DNA of 64,000 bases from Erythrocercus mccallii (GCA_013397435.1 VZRG01000450.1:124001-188000); one strand, 5' to 3'; shown: positions 41,031 to 50,579, numbered from the stretch's first letter. The notes: a model not told the origin generated them from the sequence alone. A program made the numbers and translations.

Positions 41031-41105
41031 TTAATTAGCAAAGCTAAAATAGCTTTTGGCACAGAAATATACTCTACTCTTTCAATTAGAAATGGAAAAT
41101 ACTGG

Positions 41106-41111
41106 TTCGTA
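41106..41111. repeat. Target-site duplication TTCGTA (left)
   Basis: Exact 6-bp copy of 41746-41751, adjoining the TG end of the solo LTR. Confidence 0.93.
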
Positions 41112-41360
41112 TGCGGCCGCTCTTGACCACCGGCCAGCTCCGAAACCCTCAGGGGGCAGCCACAGAAGCGGCAAGGCGATGCTTGCCCGTGGGTCCTTCT
41201 TACACCAACGCTGTCTTCCCGAATCCGGAGAGGCTCTTAGGTGGGGAAGAAAAGTCGGGACTCCTCGAGTATGGTGAATAAGGGAAGTTTATTCACTGGA
41301 CTACCCACGAAGGTAGGAAGCCCAAGCTCAAGGAGACAAGAACCATACAGAAACTGGGGT

Positions 41361-41368
41361 ATTTAAAG
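41361..41368 (-). promoter_or_regulatory. LTR TATA-like box (CTTTAAAT)
   Basis: On the minus strand CTTTAAATAC lies about 380 bases from the U3 start and about 70 bases before AATAAA. This is the spacing expected for an LTR core promoter and R region. Activity is inferred. Confidence 0.55.
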
Positions 41369-41458
41369 GCAGAGGCTAGGGGCGGAGAGCAGGGAACAAC
41401 CAACAGGCAGAGGGTTTGAGGGATGACATAAGGGGGTGGACACAACCTTGACCAACTA

Positions 41459-41487
41459 GGGACTGGGGGGAATGGGGTGAGATGGGG
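41459..41487 (+). other. G-quadruplex motif in LTR U3
   Basis: GGG, ACT, six G, AAT, GGGG, TGAGAT, GGGG: four G3+ runs with loops of 3 to 6 bases on the plus strand, which is the template-opposed strand of the minus-sense LTR. It lies about 95 to 125 bases upstream of the TATA-like box, where it could affect LTR promoter activity. Confidence 0.6.
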
Positions 41488-41745
41488 TGACCACCTGCCG
41501 GCCTATCGCCCGGCTGATCGCCTCACGACCTAGGGCCAATGACAGGCAGGCAGGGGCACATGGACGAGAGGCGGGAAACATGTGAGGGAATAGGGCAAGC
41601 AACTTTAGCGGCTGAGAACTGACGCCTCTTACATAGAAACACATGCAACTCATTACACCGATGAAAATGAAACTGAACATACAGAGAACTGAGACACTTA
41701 AAAACGCAGAATTGATTAACAAACTGATAAAACCACACCACAACA

Positions 41746-41751
41746 TTCGTA
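41746..41751. repeat. Target-site duplication TTCGTA (right)
   Basis: Exact 6-bp copy of 41106-41111, adjoining the CA end of the solo LTR. Confidence 0.93.
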
Positions 41752-44700
41752 TAACTTATGTTCTATAAAAAATGGAGGATCATTTTTGATTACTTTTTAT
41801 TAGATAACAAAATTGTGTTATATTGGAGATATTAAGAAAACTGTGTATCAGAAGAACACCACTAGGAAGAATAATTATTTAACTAAATAGTTTTTGACTT
41901 TGTTGATACTATATTTCTTATCATGTTTAAAGATCATATAAACATTCTAGTAGCTAACTGGGACAATACTCTCTGGATGGGCTTTTAAGCCTGTGTGTAG
42001 CAGTTAGTTGCACAAAATATTTCATGTCTGCATTCAATTCTTCTCCAAAATTGTGTGTATATATAGATATATATATGTACATGCCAACATACTCGACTCT
42101 TTCATGAAGGTTTAATAGGGCCAGACGGAGCAAAAATACAAGAACAAATTGCCTTTTAGTGAGGAGGGAAAAGATTTAGTGTATAATGAAATAAGAGTTA
42201 AAAAGCAATTACTTTAGAGAAATTTGTCTTAAGTGTTTATGATATTTTTAATTTCTCCTTTTGTATATATATACAAATATATGAATATAAGCAAAATCTC
42301 AACACTGTGTTCTTTTTACTGAAACAAAATCATGTTTGTTTAGAGTTCTACAAGTAAATTGGTCTATTGCAAATACATTTAAACATTACAATAATCTATA
42401 TCTTCAAGAGGAGGACAATCTGAGTTAATATTTTCATTCTGCACTAATGTATTGTTATTTACCCAGCAGTTTCCTGTCAGCCCATTTTAAAAACAATCAG
42501 TTCCAGAAAAGGATTCCCCAGATGTGTCATTTTGGTAGCAAACTCTGTGTTTAAACGTGCTTATATGCAAATGAATATAAAAGTTCCTTCTGACATAAAT
42601 AAAAAAGGATTGATCATTTGGAGCCATTCTTATTTCTGTTATTAGATACCACAAGCTTTCAATCCACTATTTTTTTAGATGGGCAAAGAATGAGGAATTG
42701 GGTTCTCAATAATCTTTTATATTTCTATGAAAATTGAAGAATTGTTCATATGTTTACATAAAACACAGGAATTATCTATTTTTTATGTACATTTCTTATA
42801 TAAGAACTTCAGAGTGCTTTGTCTATGTGAAATGATTGGTATACCCAAAACTACTGTGGGAGAAACAATACAGAATCTATTTTTTATTTGAGGTAATGCC
42901 AGTTATACTCCTTAGGAAGAAATTACCACAGGTGTATAGGTTAAAATTAAAGATCGTGTTACCTAATTTACATTTAATTCTGTAATATTCCCTAGGATTT
43001 TTGATTCAAGTAAATGAATTCAAGTAGGGTGATAAAGGAAAATCTAAGACCCAGATCCAGAGATGTTCCAGCTTAAAAAAAATTACAATTTTCACATAAA
43101 TATGAAGTTTAAAAAGAATCCAATCAAGTCACAAAATTATTAATTATACTCCCATTTTTCAAAATATTTACACTACTTATTAACAGACAGCATCTATATA
43201 ATGAAATTTTCAGGATACATTTTCATTTTTGCAGGCAATATTGTATTCAAGACTTTTTGCTCTTAATGTTCCTTATTCAGCAGGAGATTGCATATCCTGG
43301 AAGACTTGCAGATATCAGTCATTATCATGTATTTCCCTGTGATTAAGGTTCTTCGCCCTTAGACATTATAAGATATCCTTGGCTCATAGGCAGCACTGTA
43401 TAAATTAGGGGATTCACCAAGTGTGACAATAGGTCTTAAAAACTTAAATGACCTTGTCTTCACACCAAACTTGCTAGCAGTATACATTTAAAGCTCAGAA
43501 GAAGAATGAATATGTATGATAATGCTAACATCTCCAATGAAGAAATGGGAAAAAAAAAAAAAAAAGAGAGAAAAGAAATGTTTCTTTTTCCTTTCTCAGT
43601 GTGGAATATGAAACCAGTAAAATAATAACTTCCTCAACATATCACCTGCATAACAATAACCCATATTAAATTTTCCATAGATAGTTAGTTTGAAAATTAA
43701 TGGTATTAGTATTGAAAGATCAGGAAGATATTGTCACCAGTTGTACTAAAATAGTATAACTTTCAGCTAAATGTCCTTGATATGCGTCAACGAACATATT
43801 TCATTTTAATATCAGCTTTTAAATCAACCTCCAAGTACATCTCAAGATAACAAAGAAGGTTATAAATTAATTTGCATAATAAAACAATAATCCTGGTGCA
43901 CATTCAGAATTGCAGGGAATATTTTAATACCATTATACTTGTTGATTTAAAACTCAGCATTTCCTATTCTTTCTAAACACATTAGTTACCTAAATTAATA
44001 TGAAAATTTGAGAGGAAAATACTGTTTTGCCAGGTTTCTGATGACTTAACGCATTTTATAGAGAAGTCAATGCTGACTTCAAGTAAGATATAGTATTATG
44101 ACTCATATATACAGTGATGTGACTCAGAGAAATATTTTCTCATTAATTTTATTTTCATGAGAAACTATTTGATCAACAGTGCCTGTATTATGCCTTTCAG
44201 TAAATAAAGCTATTCAATAGAATTAAAACTGTTTCTCTTTATTTTTTCTATATTTCTTAATCTTAGTAAAAATTCACAAATTCTCTGTTTTAAAAACAAA
44301 AGTATAATCTATAAAGCTCACATACATTGAGTTATTCAAAGTAATTATTTTCTTAAATGATTGGAGAAAAATCTAGATATGTTTCCAGATGTTTTTAATT
44401 AATTTAGTCCTTCTGTATCTCAAAATACAAAGCAAGAGTTTAATGTATCATACTCTTGAGATTACTCATGCATCATCCAAGCAAATAAACCATTGAAACA
44501 ATTTATTTATTTGGTCAGCTAATAAATCTCTTTCATATTTTCTAATTATTCCTGGAGTTATCACAACCCATGAAAGTGCAGGAAAACCAGTTCTTTTCCT
44601 CCATGTACGTTCCCTACCCATAGCTGCTTCATTTGTCTGCTTTATCTACTTTTTTCCAAGTGTTAATTGGTAAATTTATTTTATATTTGTATTTTTACAG

Positions 44701-45542
44701 ACTTGCTAATATCAGTTTCAATGACAGTGAGCAAAACAGTTTTCTTTACTATTTAAATGTTTAAAATTATTTCTGCTATCACTTCTTACAGTAAAACAAG
44801 TGTCGATTATTAAACTGAAACAAGCAGGTATTAAATAATTAATATGTGTCTGAAATGATTGTTTTAAAAATAATACATAGACAGAATACAGCATACCATT
44901 TTCTGGTTACAATGAAAAATTTGGATAAATCCAGATATGCATCTACTTCTCAAATAGAAATGCACCATTGATGTTGAGAATGACTCTAAATTTAAGTAGA
45001 TTAGGCAAATTAGACTAATCTGAGAGATAAGAAGGCTATTACTTGTGGTTGAGGAGGGTGATATGGAAGCAGAGGAATAGGTGATATGGTTGTTAACTGT
45101 CACAGGAGTAGAAAATTATCACTCCTGGAATGTGAAGCTATTAGGTGGGGGTAGGGAAATACTATGGAGTATCTCTGCTTGACACCATGAAACCATGATG
45201 TTTATGGATTTTCTCAGGCTCATCTTTTAAAGTGGCCTAAGTGTTTAGAGATGGAAAAGCTGTTTGTCAAAAATATTTTGGCATTAACTGCATGTTTCCA
45301 TTACTTTCTTCATCTTAGGCATGAAATCTTTCTAACATGTAGATGTTCACTTTCACCCATATAATTACCAGGCAAGATCAATTTTATCCTGGTAAATGTC
45401 TGTATGACAAACAACAATTCAAATTTTTCTGTTATTTGATGAAGGGTAGATGGGAGAAGATTACAGATATTTTTAGGGCACATAAGGCCTTTCCCAAGAA
45501 TCTGCCAACACAAATCATGTGCATACATCTGTATCAGTTTTT
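41752..45542. other. AT-rich non-coding DNA, nothing recognised
   Basis: No gene, RNA or retroelement is recognised. Short (TA) tracts occur near 42057-42080 and 42264-42285, and an A homopolymer at about 43550-43565. Confidence 0.55.
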
Positions 45543-45548
45543 TATAGA

Positions 45549-46485
45549 TGAAAAAATCGCCAATTCGATTTTAATAAAAAAATCAAAAATTTTATTTACA
45601 AATATTTACAATTTCAGATAAATTTTGGAAAATAGAAAAAAATGAGCCAACGAATCCCAATCCTGAGGAGCCGGCCCAGGGATCGGCTCCTGGTGGCACA
45701 GAGTCTGCGTGCAAACAACACTGTCTCTGTGTCCACGAAGACGTGTTCTGAGGGGTGGTTTTATATTGTTTTTCATAGCTTGGGGCTGAGGTATACAATG
45801 GAGAGAATAGGTTTTCCTGGTGCAGATGAAGTCATCTGTGGTTGGACAATGTGGCTGGAGGTTAGCCTGGGTGGTTCCTGGTTTCAGGTAGAGTCTGTTT
45901 TTTGTGTTATGATTGCTGTACTTGAGGCTGGACAATAACTTTGATAGCTGGCTCCTCATGGCTGATGGCCCGGCCGTTGAGGCTGTGCCTCTCCTTTTTC
46001 CTGCCTCCGGACGCTCGTCAACACCTCTCCTCCTGGTGATTATGAGAAGCTGCCCTGCCGGTTAGTGTGAATGTCTCTTATCAAATGCTGCCAGTGAGCC
46101 ACACCTAGGCCATCTGCCACTGCTGCTTTGGTATGTGTGCTTTTCCAGGAGAAACCTGACTTTTTAAAGGATACATTTTCTACAATCTAACAAAATAATA
46201 TTATATAACATAACACGAATTACATCATAAATTCACTTATAACACTTGGTATCATAAAGGATATCCCCTCCTCCTGCAATGTTTGTTTTGCTTACAATAT
46301 TGTGCTAGTGCAGCCATAAGAGCCATGGAACTACCTACCTTTAGGACACATAACTCTAAATAGACTTAAAACCGTTTACTCCATCCTTCTCTTTTTTAAA
46401 TTTCAAAGTATTTTGACGGCTGTTTTAGAAGAGTCCAAACCACTGAAGCACTGATGTAACAGAACTCCAATTATCTTCCTGCACA
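45549..46485 (-). mobile_element. LTR of an endogenous retrovirus, minus sense, ends tentative
   Basis: A block richer in GC than its flanks, with LTR layout on the minus strand. A strong TATA box (CAATATAAAACC, about 45755-45766) is followed by about 150 bases of R-like sequence, AATAAA near 45590 and a short AT-rich end. The most plausible ends are TGAAAAAATCGCC at 45549 and CCTGCACA at 46485 (937 bp). They are flanked by TATAGA (45543-45548) and GATAGA (46486-46491), a 6-bp duplication with one mismatch. No internal proviral region is seen. The 117-aa minus and 98-aa plus frames in it have no domain signature. The LTR nature is fairly clear; family and exact ends are not. Confidence 0.6.
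45755..45766 (-). promoter_or_regulatory. LTR TATA box (TATAAAA)
   Basis: On the minus strand CAATATAAAACC, with AATAAA about 165 bases downstream on the same strand, consistent with an LTR core promoter. Confidence 0.6.
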
Positions 46486-46491
46486 GATAGA

Positions 46492-47054
46492 AATATAATC
46501 ATTATACACTCTTATATCCCTGGCGATACTGTCCATACTGATCTTTAAATAAGTAAAAAACAATTTTTCACTGTAAGATGACATTCTATTCCCTTACGGG
46601 AAACTGCTGACTTCTATTTGTTCAGGGTGTAAAAAACTGCTCCTAGATGGGACAGACTCTTTCTGTCTCACTTTAGAAACAAAAATCTGAATGGAAAGAG
46701 GAGATTCAACATTTGTGGTCTGAAATAACTTGCTTGACTTTATATCCAAGGGGAAGAGAAAGTTTCACAGAAATGGTCTAAGTGAGAAGCACCTTTCACA
46801 GCCTGTCCCTCAATAACTAAACAAAGCTACCAGAGATCAGGTATAGCAGAAACACATGTGAGGATATACCCTGCAGTTAAGAATCAGCCTCATAGCACTG
46901 ATGAGGCTGTAAGATCTTTCTGGATGCCTAAATGCATGACTGGAGATTACAAGAAAACATGTAGAAATGATCATACATGAGCTTCCTACATTGTTGTGAT
47001 AAAATGAGATTTGTAAGCTAATGAAATATTGAAACCTTTCTACCATATCCTACA
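46492..47054. other. AT-rich spacer, nothing recognised
   Basis: No gene or transposable element is recognised between the LTR and the CR1. Confidence 0.45.
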
Positions 47055-47728
47055 TCCTAAAATCATAGCACATTTTTGTTTTGAAGAGACTTTAAGGATC
47101 ACTTAGTCTCACCACTCTCACAGTGAAGAATTTCTTCCTAATAGTTAACCTAGACTGACCTTCTTTCAGTTTGAAACTATTCCTCCTTTTCCTGTCACTA
47201 CATACCCTTGTAAAGGGGTACCCTTCTCCAGCTTTGTTGTAGGCCCCCTTCAGGTGCTGAAAGGCTGCTATAAGGTCTCCTTTTAGCATTTTCTTCTCCA
47301 GGCTGAACAACCCCCAGCTCAAACTGCCTTCATCAGAGAGGTGCTCCAACCCTCTGATTATTGTTGTGGCCCTTCCCTGGACTGACTCCAACAGATCCAC
47401 ATCCTTCTTATGCTGGAAAACTCAAAGCTAAACAGAGTACTCCAGATAGGGTCTCAGTAGAGCAGCGCAGAGTAGAGCAGAGGGATGGAATCACCTCTCT
47501 TGCCCTGCTGTCCGCGCTGCTTTTCACACAGCCCAGGACATATTGGCTTTCTGGGCTGCAAGCACACATTACAAACTCATGCCAAGTTTCTCATCCATCA
47601 GCGTCAAGCCCTTCTCCTCAGGGCTGTTTTCAATCCATTCTTCATCCAGACTTTATTGTTGTTTGTGAATGCCCTGACACAGATGTGGGACCTTAGACTA
47701 GGTCTTGTTGAATTTCATGAGCACTGAA
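47055..47728 (-). mobile_element. CR1 LINE, 3' part of an inverted insertion
   Basis: Minus-strand CR1 from the end of the reverse transcriptase region (CATGAAATTCAACAAGACC read on the minus strand, 47728 side) through the C-terminal coding part into the 3' UTR (left end near 47055). Landmarks on the plus strand are 'CAGTGAAGAATTTCTTCCTAATAGTTAACC', 'CCTTCAGGTGCTGAAAGGCTGC', 'TTCTTCTCCAGGCTGAACAACCCC', 'GAGGTGCTCCAACCC' and 'TTTCTGGGCTGCAAGCAC'. A minus-strand frame of 102 aa at 47092-47400 is the CR1 C-terminal region (for example ATTIIRGLEHLSDEGS and LFSLEKKMLKGDLIAAFQHL) and still reads well. It joins an oppositely oriented upstream CR1 piece at 47733. Confidence 0.92.
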
Positions 47729-47732
47729 ATAG

Positions 47733-47990
47733 TTGTGGTCGACAGTTTGTTATTCAAATGGAGACCAGTGGGTCTCCCAAGGGTTGGTATTGGAATTGGC
47801 CCTGTTGAACATTGTTGATGACATGGACAAGAAAACTAAGTGCACCCCCAGGAATTCTGCAGGTGACACCAAGCTGAGTCATGCAGCTGACACCCTGAAG
47901 GGATGCAATGCCATCCAAATGGACCTTAACAGCCTTGAGACATGGGCTTACGCAAATCTCATGAAGTTCTATAAGGTCAAATGTCTTTCA
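47733..47990 (+). mobile_element. CR1 LINE, inverted 5' part of the same insertion
   Basis: Plus-strand CR1 covering the SGVPQGS-to-FADD region and onwards: 'GTCTCCCAAGGGTTGGTATTGG' (variant of the VPQGSVLG motif), 'GACATGGACAAG', 'AATTCTGCAGGTGACACCAAGCTGAGTC' (degenerate FADDTKLS, with the second D changed to G) and 'GACCTTAACAGCCTTGAGACATGGGC'. It ends with 'CTCATGAAGTTCTATAAGGTCAAATGTC' near 47982. That is the same consensus point at which the minus-strand neighbour begins, with an overlap of about 25 bases. A 99-aa plus frame covers it. This is the twin-priming (5' inversion) layout of LINE insertion. Confidence 0.88.
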
Positions 47991-47999
47991 TCCTTGACT

Positions 48000-48808
48000 T
48001 TTTTCAATGTGTTTGAAGTAAAAAAATCATAACGCAATATAAAATAGGTTGGAGATAAAGGAAACAAGCAGCAAAGTAGGGCACACATATAGAAGAAGCC
48101 CAAAATTAGAGAAGTTCCAAATTTTGGTTCACAAGAGAGAAAATGAGAAAGACAGGCAACTATTCACAATTGTTCATACTACTGTAGGTTCCAGTTTGCA
48201 TTTACAGTGATGTATATTAGAAGATGTATAAATTGTCATAACATCTAGTTGGGAGAAGATGAGCTTCAGTAGTTAAAGAGAAAGAGAACAACTTAGGTTT
48301 AGTAAATAGCAATCTGTGAGGTATTATTATTGGGAGAAGTTATTAACAAGCCTTATTTCCTTTTCACCAAATTAAATATCTCTTTAGAATGTTTTTAAAT
48401 TCACATTTGAATGGCCACAATGCTTTATCTGTGGAAAATGTGCCTTCTAGGAAATTATTTTTGTGAAGTAGACATATGTTTTTCTGATGTTCCAAAGTGA
48501 AGCTATTTAGAGAGGTCTTGACTGTCTTGTTTCCAGTATCCTTTTCCTGTCTCTTACAGTATTTATTTATTTTTTCAGACTATTCGTTCACACTCAGAAG
48601 CTTCATACTGGGGATGGGGGGAGGTGGTGGCTGAATGGAAAATGGAAAAAAATCATGGGCATAAGTTAATATTAATTTCTTAAGCTCTCTATTCCTAAAG
48701 CAAATATATATGAGTTGAATATTTAGTAGGATTGATACATATTTTTCCCTATTTGCTGCATAGGATAACTACTTATCTCTCATAATTTTCTCAGTATAAA
48801 TATTACGA
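48000..48808. other. AT-rich spacer, nothing recognised
   Basis: No gene or retroelement is seen. There is a G-rich run at about 48612-48632 that does not meet the four-run quadruplex rule. Confidence 0.45.
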
Positions 48809-48813
48809 GAGCT
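48809..48813. repeat. Probable TSD GAGCT (left)
   Basis: One mismatch to GAACT at 50580-50584, adjoining the TG end of the 1.77-kb element. Confidence 0.6.
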
Positions 48814-49347
48814 TGTCTTGGGTTGCAATATGTAACCAAAAATTTGTATTCTATTTTCCATCTGTTGAAACCAGTTGGAGAGGTGTTTTTCTTTATCTCT
48901 CATTCCTCATAACTCCGGGGGGGTAGAGGAGGCTGGTGCCTTCTGTTAATGGGCCAGCTGTTAAAACCAGGTGGAGCAGTGTTCTTATCTCTTACATAAC
49001 CCATCCTCCCTCTGGGGGATATCTTCTGTTAATGGGCCATTAAGGCTCACTGCATGACTGATAAAATTACATCAATCCCATTGTGAGATGCTCCACCCAG
49101 TGGGAGGAGCCAACCTTTCCTACCTAGATAAAAACTGAAATTCAACACAGCAGACAGCCTGTTTCCACTGGTTTTGTCAAAGGAAGACCAGACTCATCAC
49201 TGCAGGACCCTCAGAGGAGAACTACACCCTTCAACAAGATCTTGTTAGCCACGCAGGCACAAGGCAGGGTTTCCCTCCAGCACTGGTAGGGCAATTTAGC
49301 TCTAGGGAGCGTGGCCACCTGGAGCACGGCAGAGAGAAGCAGGCAAA

Positions 49348-49356
49348 CAGGTAAGT
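49348..49356 (+). promoter_or_regulatory. Consensus splice donor in the element leader
   Basis: CAG followed by GTAAGTGAC is a near-ideal 5' splice site. It lies downstream of the U3/TATA part and about 115 bases before the ORF start, the usual place of a retroviral major splice donor. Use in vivo is inferred only. Confidence 0.5.
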
Positions 49357-49467
49357 GACACATCAGTTTGCACTGCAGTTGACACAACAAGGGCAAGTAG
49401 GCAGGGTTGCAGGTTTACTTACTTTGCTGTTCTGTTGGTTGGATAGTTTTTGGGTTTTTTGTTAGTA

Positions 49468-49836
49468 ATGGGTTTTACACAATCAAAATCTGCAGTTACT
49501 AAAAGTGTATGTAGCTGTACACCTCTACGTACAAAAGCGTATGTAGAACCCTCCAAAAAGGATGTGTCTGTCCAGACCCATTCCTATGAGGAGTGTTTGA
49601 GCTTATTTATAGAAGAAGCCTGCCAGCAGACTCAACAAGTGAAAGATCTCCTTTCCCTGGTGGTTGAGCTTAAGGAGGAAGTTGCAAGACTGAGGAGTAT
49701 TAGGGAAAGTGAAATGGAAATAGATCAGTGGTGTTCCACCCTTCTACCCTTGAGGGAGGCCCACCGGGAGTCAGAGGACTCCCATGCCTCCCTGGAGGAC
49801 ATGGTGTCCTCTGATAGGAACTTGAAATGGAAATAG
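49468..49836 (+). CDS. Short gag-like or accessory ORF of the retroelement, truncated
   Basis: The eukaryotic start is the ATG at 49468; an in-frame TTG 18 bases upstream (49450) is not a credible start. The product is about 122 aa. It begins MGFTQSKS, fitting the N-myristoylation pattern MGxxxS, which is common for retroviral Gag matrix proteins. Residues about 35-85 contain a Cys-containing segment and a predicted coiled coil (DLLSLVVELKEEVARLRS), followed by an acidic/Ser-rich part. No zinc knuckle, protease or RT motif is present. The frame ends shortly after the sequence enters the second copy of a 113-bp tandem duplication. Since 113 is not a multiple of three, the duplication itself shifts the frame. 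From memory, longer bird copies of this ORF type continue well beyond this point; that was not checked. It is probably a truncated, possibly still translated, element protein with no host function implied. Confidence 0.5.
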   Translation: MGFTQSKSAVTKSVCSCTPLRTKAYVEPSKKDVSVQTHSYEECLSLFIEEACQQTQQVKDLLSLVVELKEEVARLRSIRESEMEIDQWCSTLLPLREAHRESEDSHASLEDMVSSDRNLKWK

Positions 49837-49915
49837 ATTGGTGGTATTCCACCCTTCTACCTTTGAGGAAGGCCCACTGGGAGTCAGAGGAGTCCCATGT
49901 CTCCCTGGAGGACAG
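49711..49915 (+). repeat. 113-bp tandem duplication inside the retroelement ORF
   Basis: GAAATGGAAATAGATCAGTGG at 49711 recurs as GAAATGGAAATAGATTGGTGG at 49824, and similarity continues for about 90 bases ('CCACCCTTCTACC', 'GGCCCAC(C/T)GGGAGTCAGAGGA', 'TCCCTGGAGGACA'). The period of 113 bases shifts the reading frame. The copies differ at about eight sites, so the duplication is not brand new. Confidence 0.9.
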
Positions 49916-50579
49916 CTTCCCTGGGGGAGGTCCTTAGGTGACTTTACAATGCTTGTATCCCCAGTCTTCTGTTCTGTTTATGTTGGATATTATGTTCTGT
50001 ATCTTTAAGACTGGTTCCAAGAATGAAGTGGGGAGAAAGAGAAGCACCAAGTTTGTTTTCAGAAACTGCACTCACCCCTCCACATTCTGCTCCTGGACTG
50101 TGTTGTCTGCAGCATGGACAGACAGCAGGACCGAGCTCTCCTTAGCTTTTAGTTGGTTTTAGCTAGCTGAGGAAGAGAAGTTCCCTAGACTGTTTTTGTT
50201 TTTTTTTCGTTTCCTTTTTCTTGGAACAGTTTGAACCTGCTCTGAAAACCAGAGAAGCACAGGAGCTCACACCTGTGGTCCATCAGGGCCTGGGCCTTGG
50301 CATTTTCCAGTCCTGGAGGGACTGATAAGAGATTGAGTGAGCTGAGCTAACCCACGGCAAGGACTTTCTGAATTTGCCATCTCTACAACAGCAAGAGGTT
50401 TTACTGTTTCATATTAATTTTTTTATGCTTGTGGACACTGTTTGTTAAATAAATATTTTTTCTACTTTTCTCCAAGGAAATCTTTTCCCTAACCAGTTGG
50501 GGGAGGGACTACTTGAGTTTGCTCTTCTGGAGAGATCCTGTCTGGAGGTTTTCTCCCAAATTTGCCCTAAACCAGGACA

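Larger units (their letters stand above)
41112..41745 (-). mobile_element. Solo LTR, CpG-rich, 6-bp TSD (ERVK-like), young
   Basis: A 634-bp GC- and CpG-rich block in AT-rich surroundings. It has TG...CA ends (TGCGGCCGC at left, CCACAACA at right) and a perfect 6-bp TSD TTCGTA at 41106-41111 and 41746-41751. A 6-bp TSD fits ERVK/alpharetrovirus-type integration in birds. The sense is minus: a TATA-like CCTTTAAATAC lies near 41361-41368 and AATAAA at 41288-41293 when read on the minus strand, giving U3 on the right and U5 on the left. A NotI octamer lies at its left edge. A four-run G-rich motif lies in the U3. The retained CpGs and intact TSD suggest a recent insertion. There is no internal proviral sequence, hence solo. 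The 73-, 96- and 72-aa frames inside have no coding meaning. Confidence 0.93.
48814..50579 (+). mobile_element. Family A LTR-type element, 1.77 kb, with internal ORF
   Basis: The left end TGTCTTGGGTTGCAATATG and the following 320 bases match the U3 of the three short family A LTRs in order: the '(G/C)TTCTGTTAATGGGCC' motifs, 'CCATTAAGGCTCACTG', 'GATGCTCCACCCAGTGG' and the TATA-like TAGATAAAAACTG at about 49120. The right end, from AATAAATATTTTTTC (50449) to CCTAAACCAGGACA (50579), matches the U5-like end of the short LTRs only loosely. Flanking bases GAGCT (48809-48813) and GAACT (50580-50584) form a 5-bp TSD with one mismatch. Between the ends are a splice donor (49351), a gag-like ORF (49468-49836) and a 113-bp tandem duplication. 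It is either an LTR enlarged by captured internal sequence or a provirus deleted so that one U3 and one U5 remain. No pol, RT or integrase motifs and no second LTR are present, so it is non-autonomous. Confidence 0.75.

Noticed and set aside
45606..45959. 117-aa minus-strand frame
   Set aside because: It lies in the R and U3 part of an LTR and has no domain; an opposite-strand frame of 98 aa is equally open.
48612..48632. G-rich run as a quadruplex
   Set aside because: It does not contain four separated runs of three G within the loop limits.
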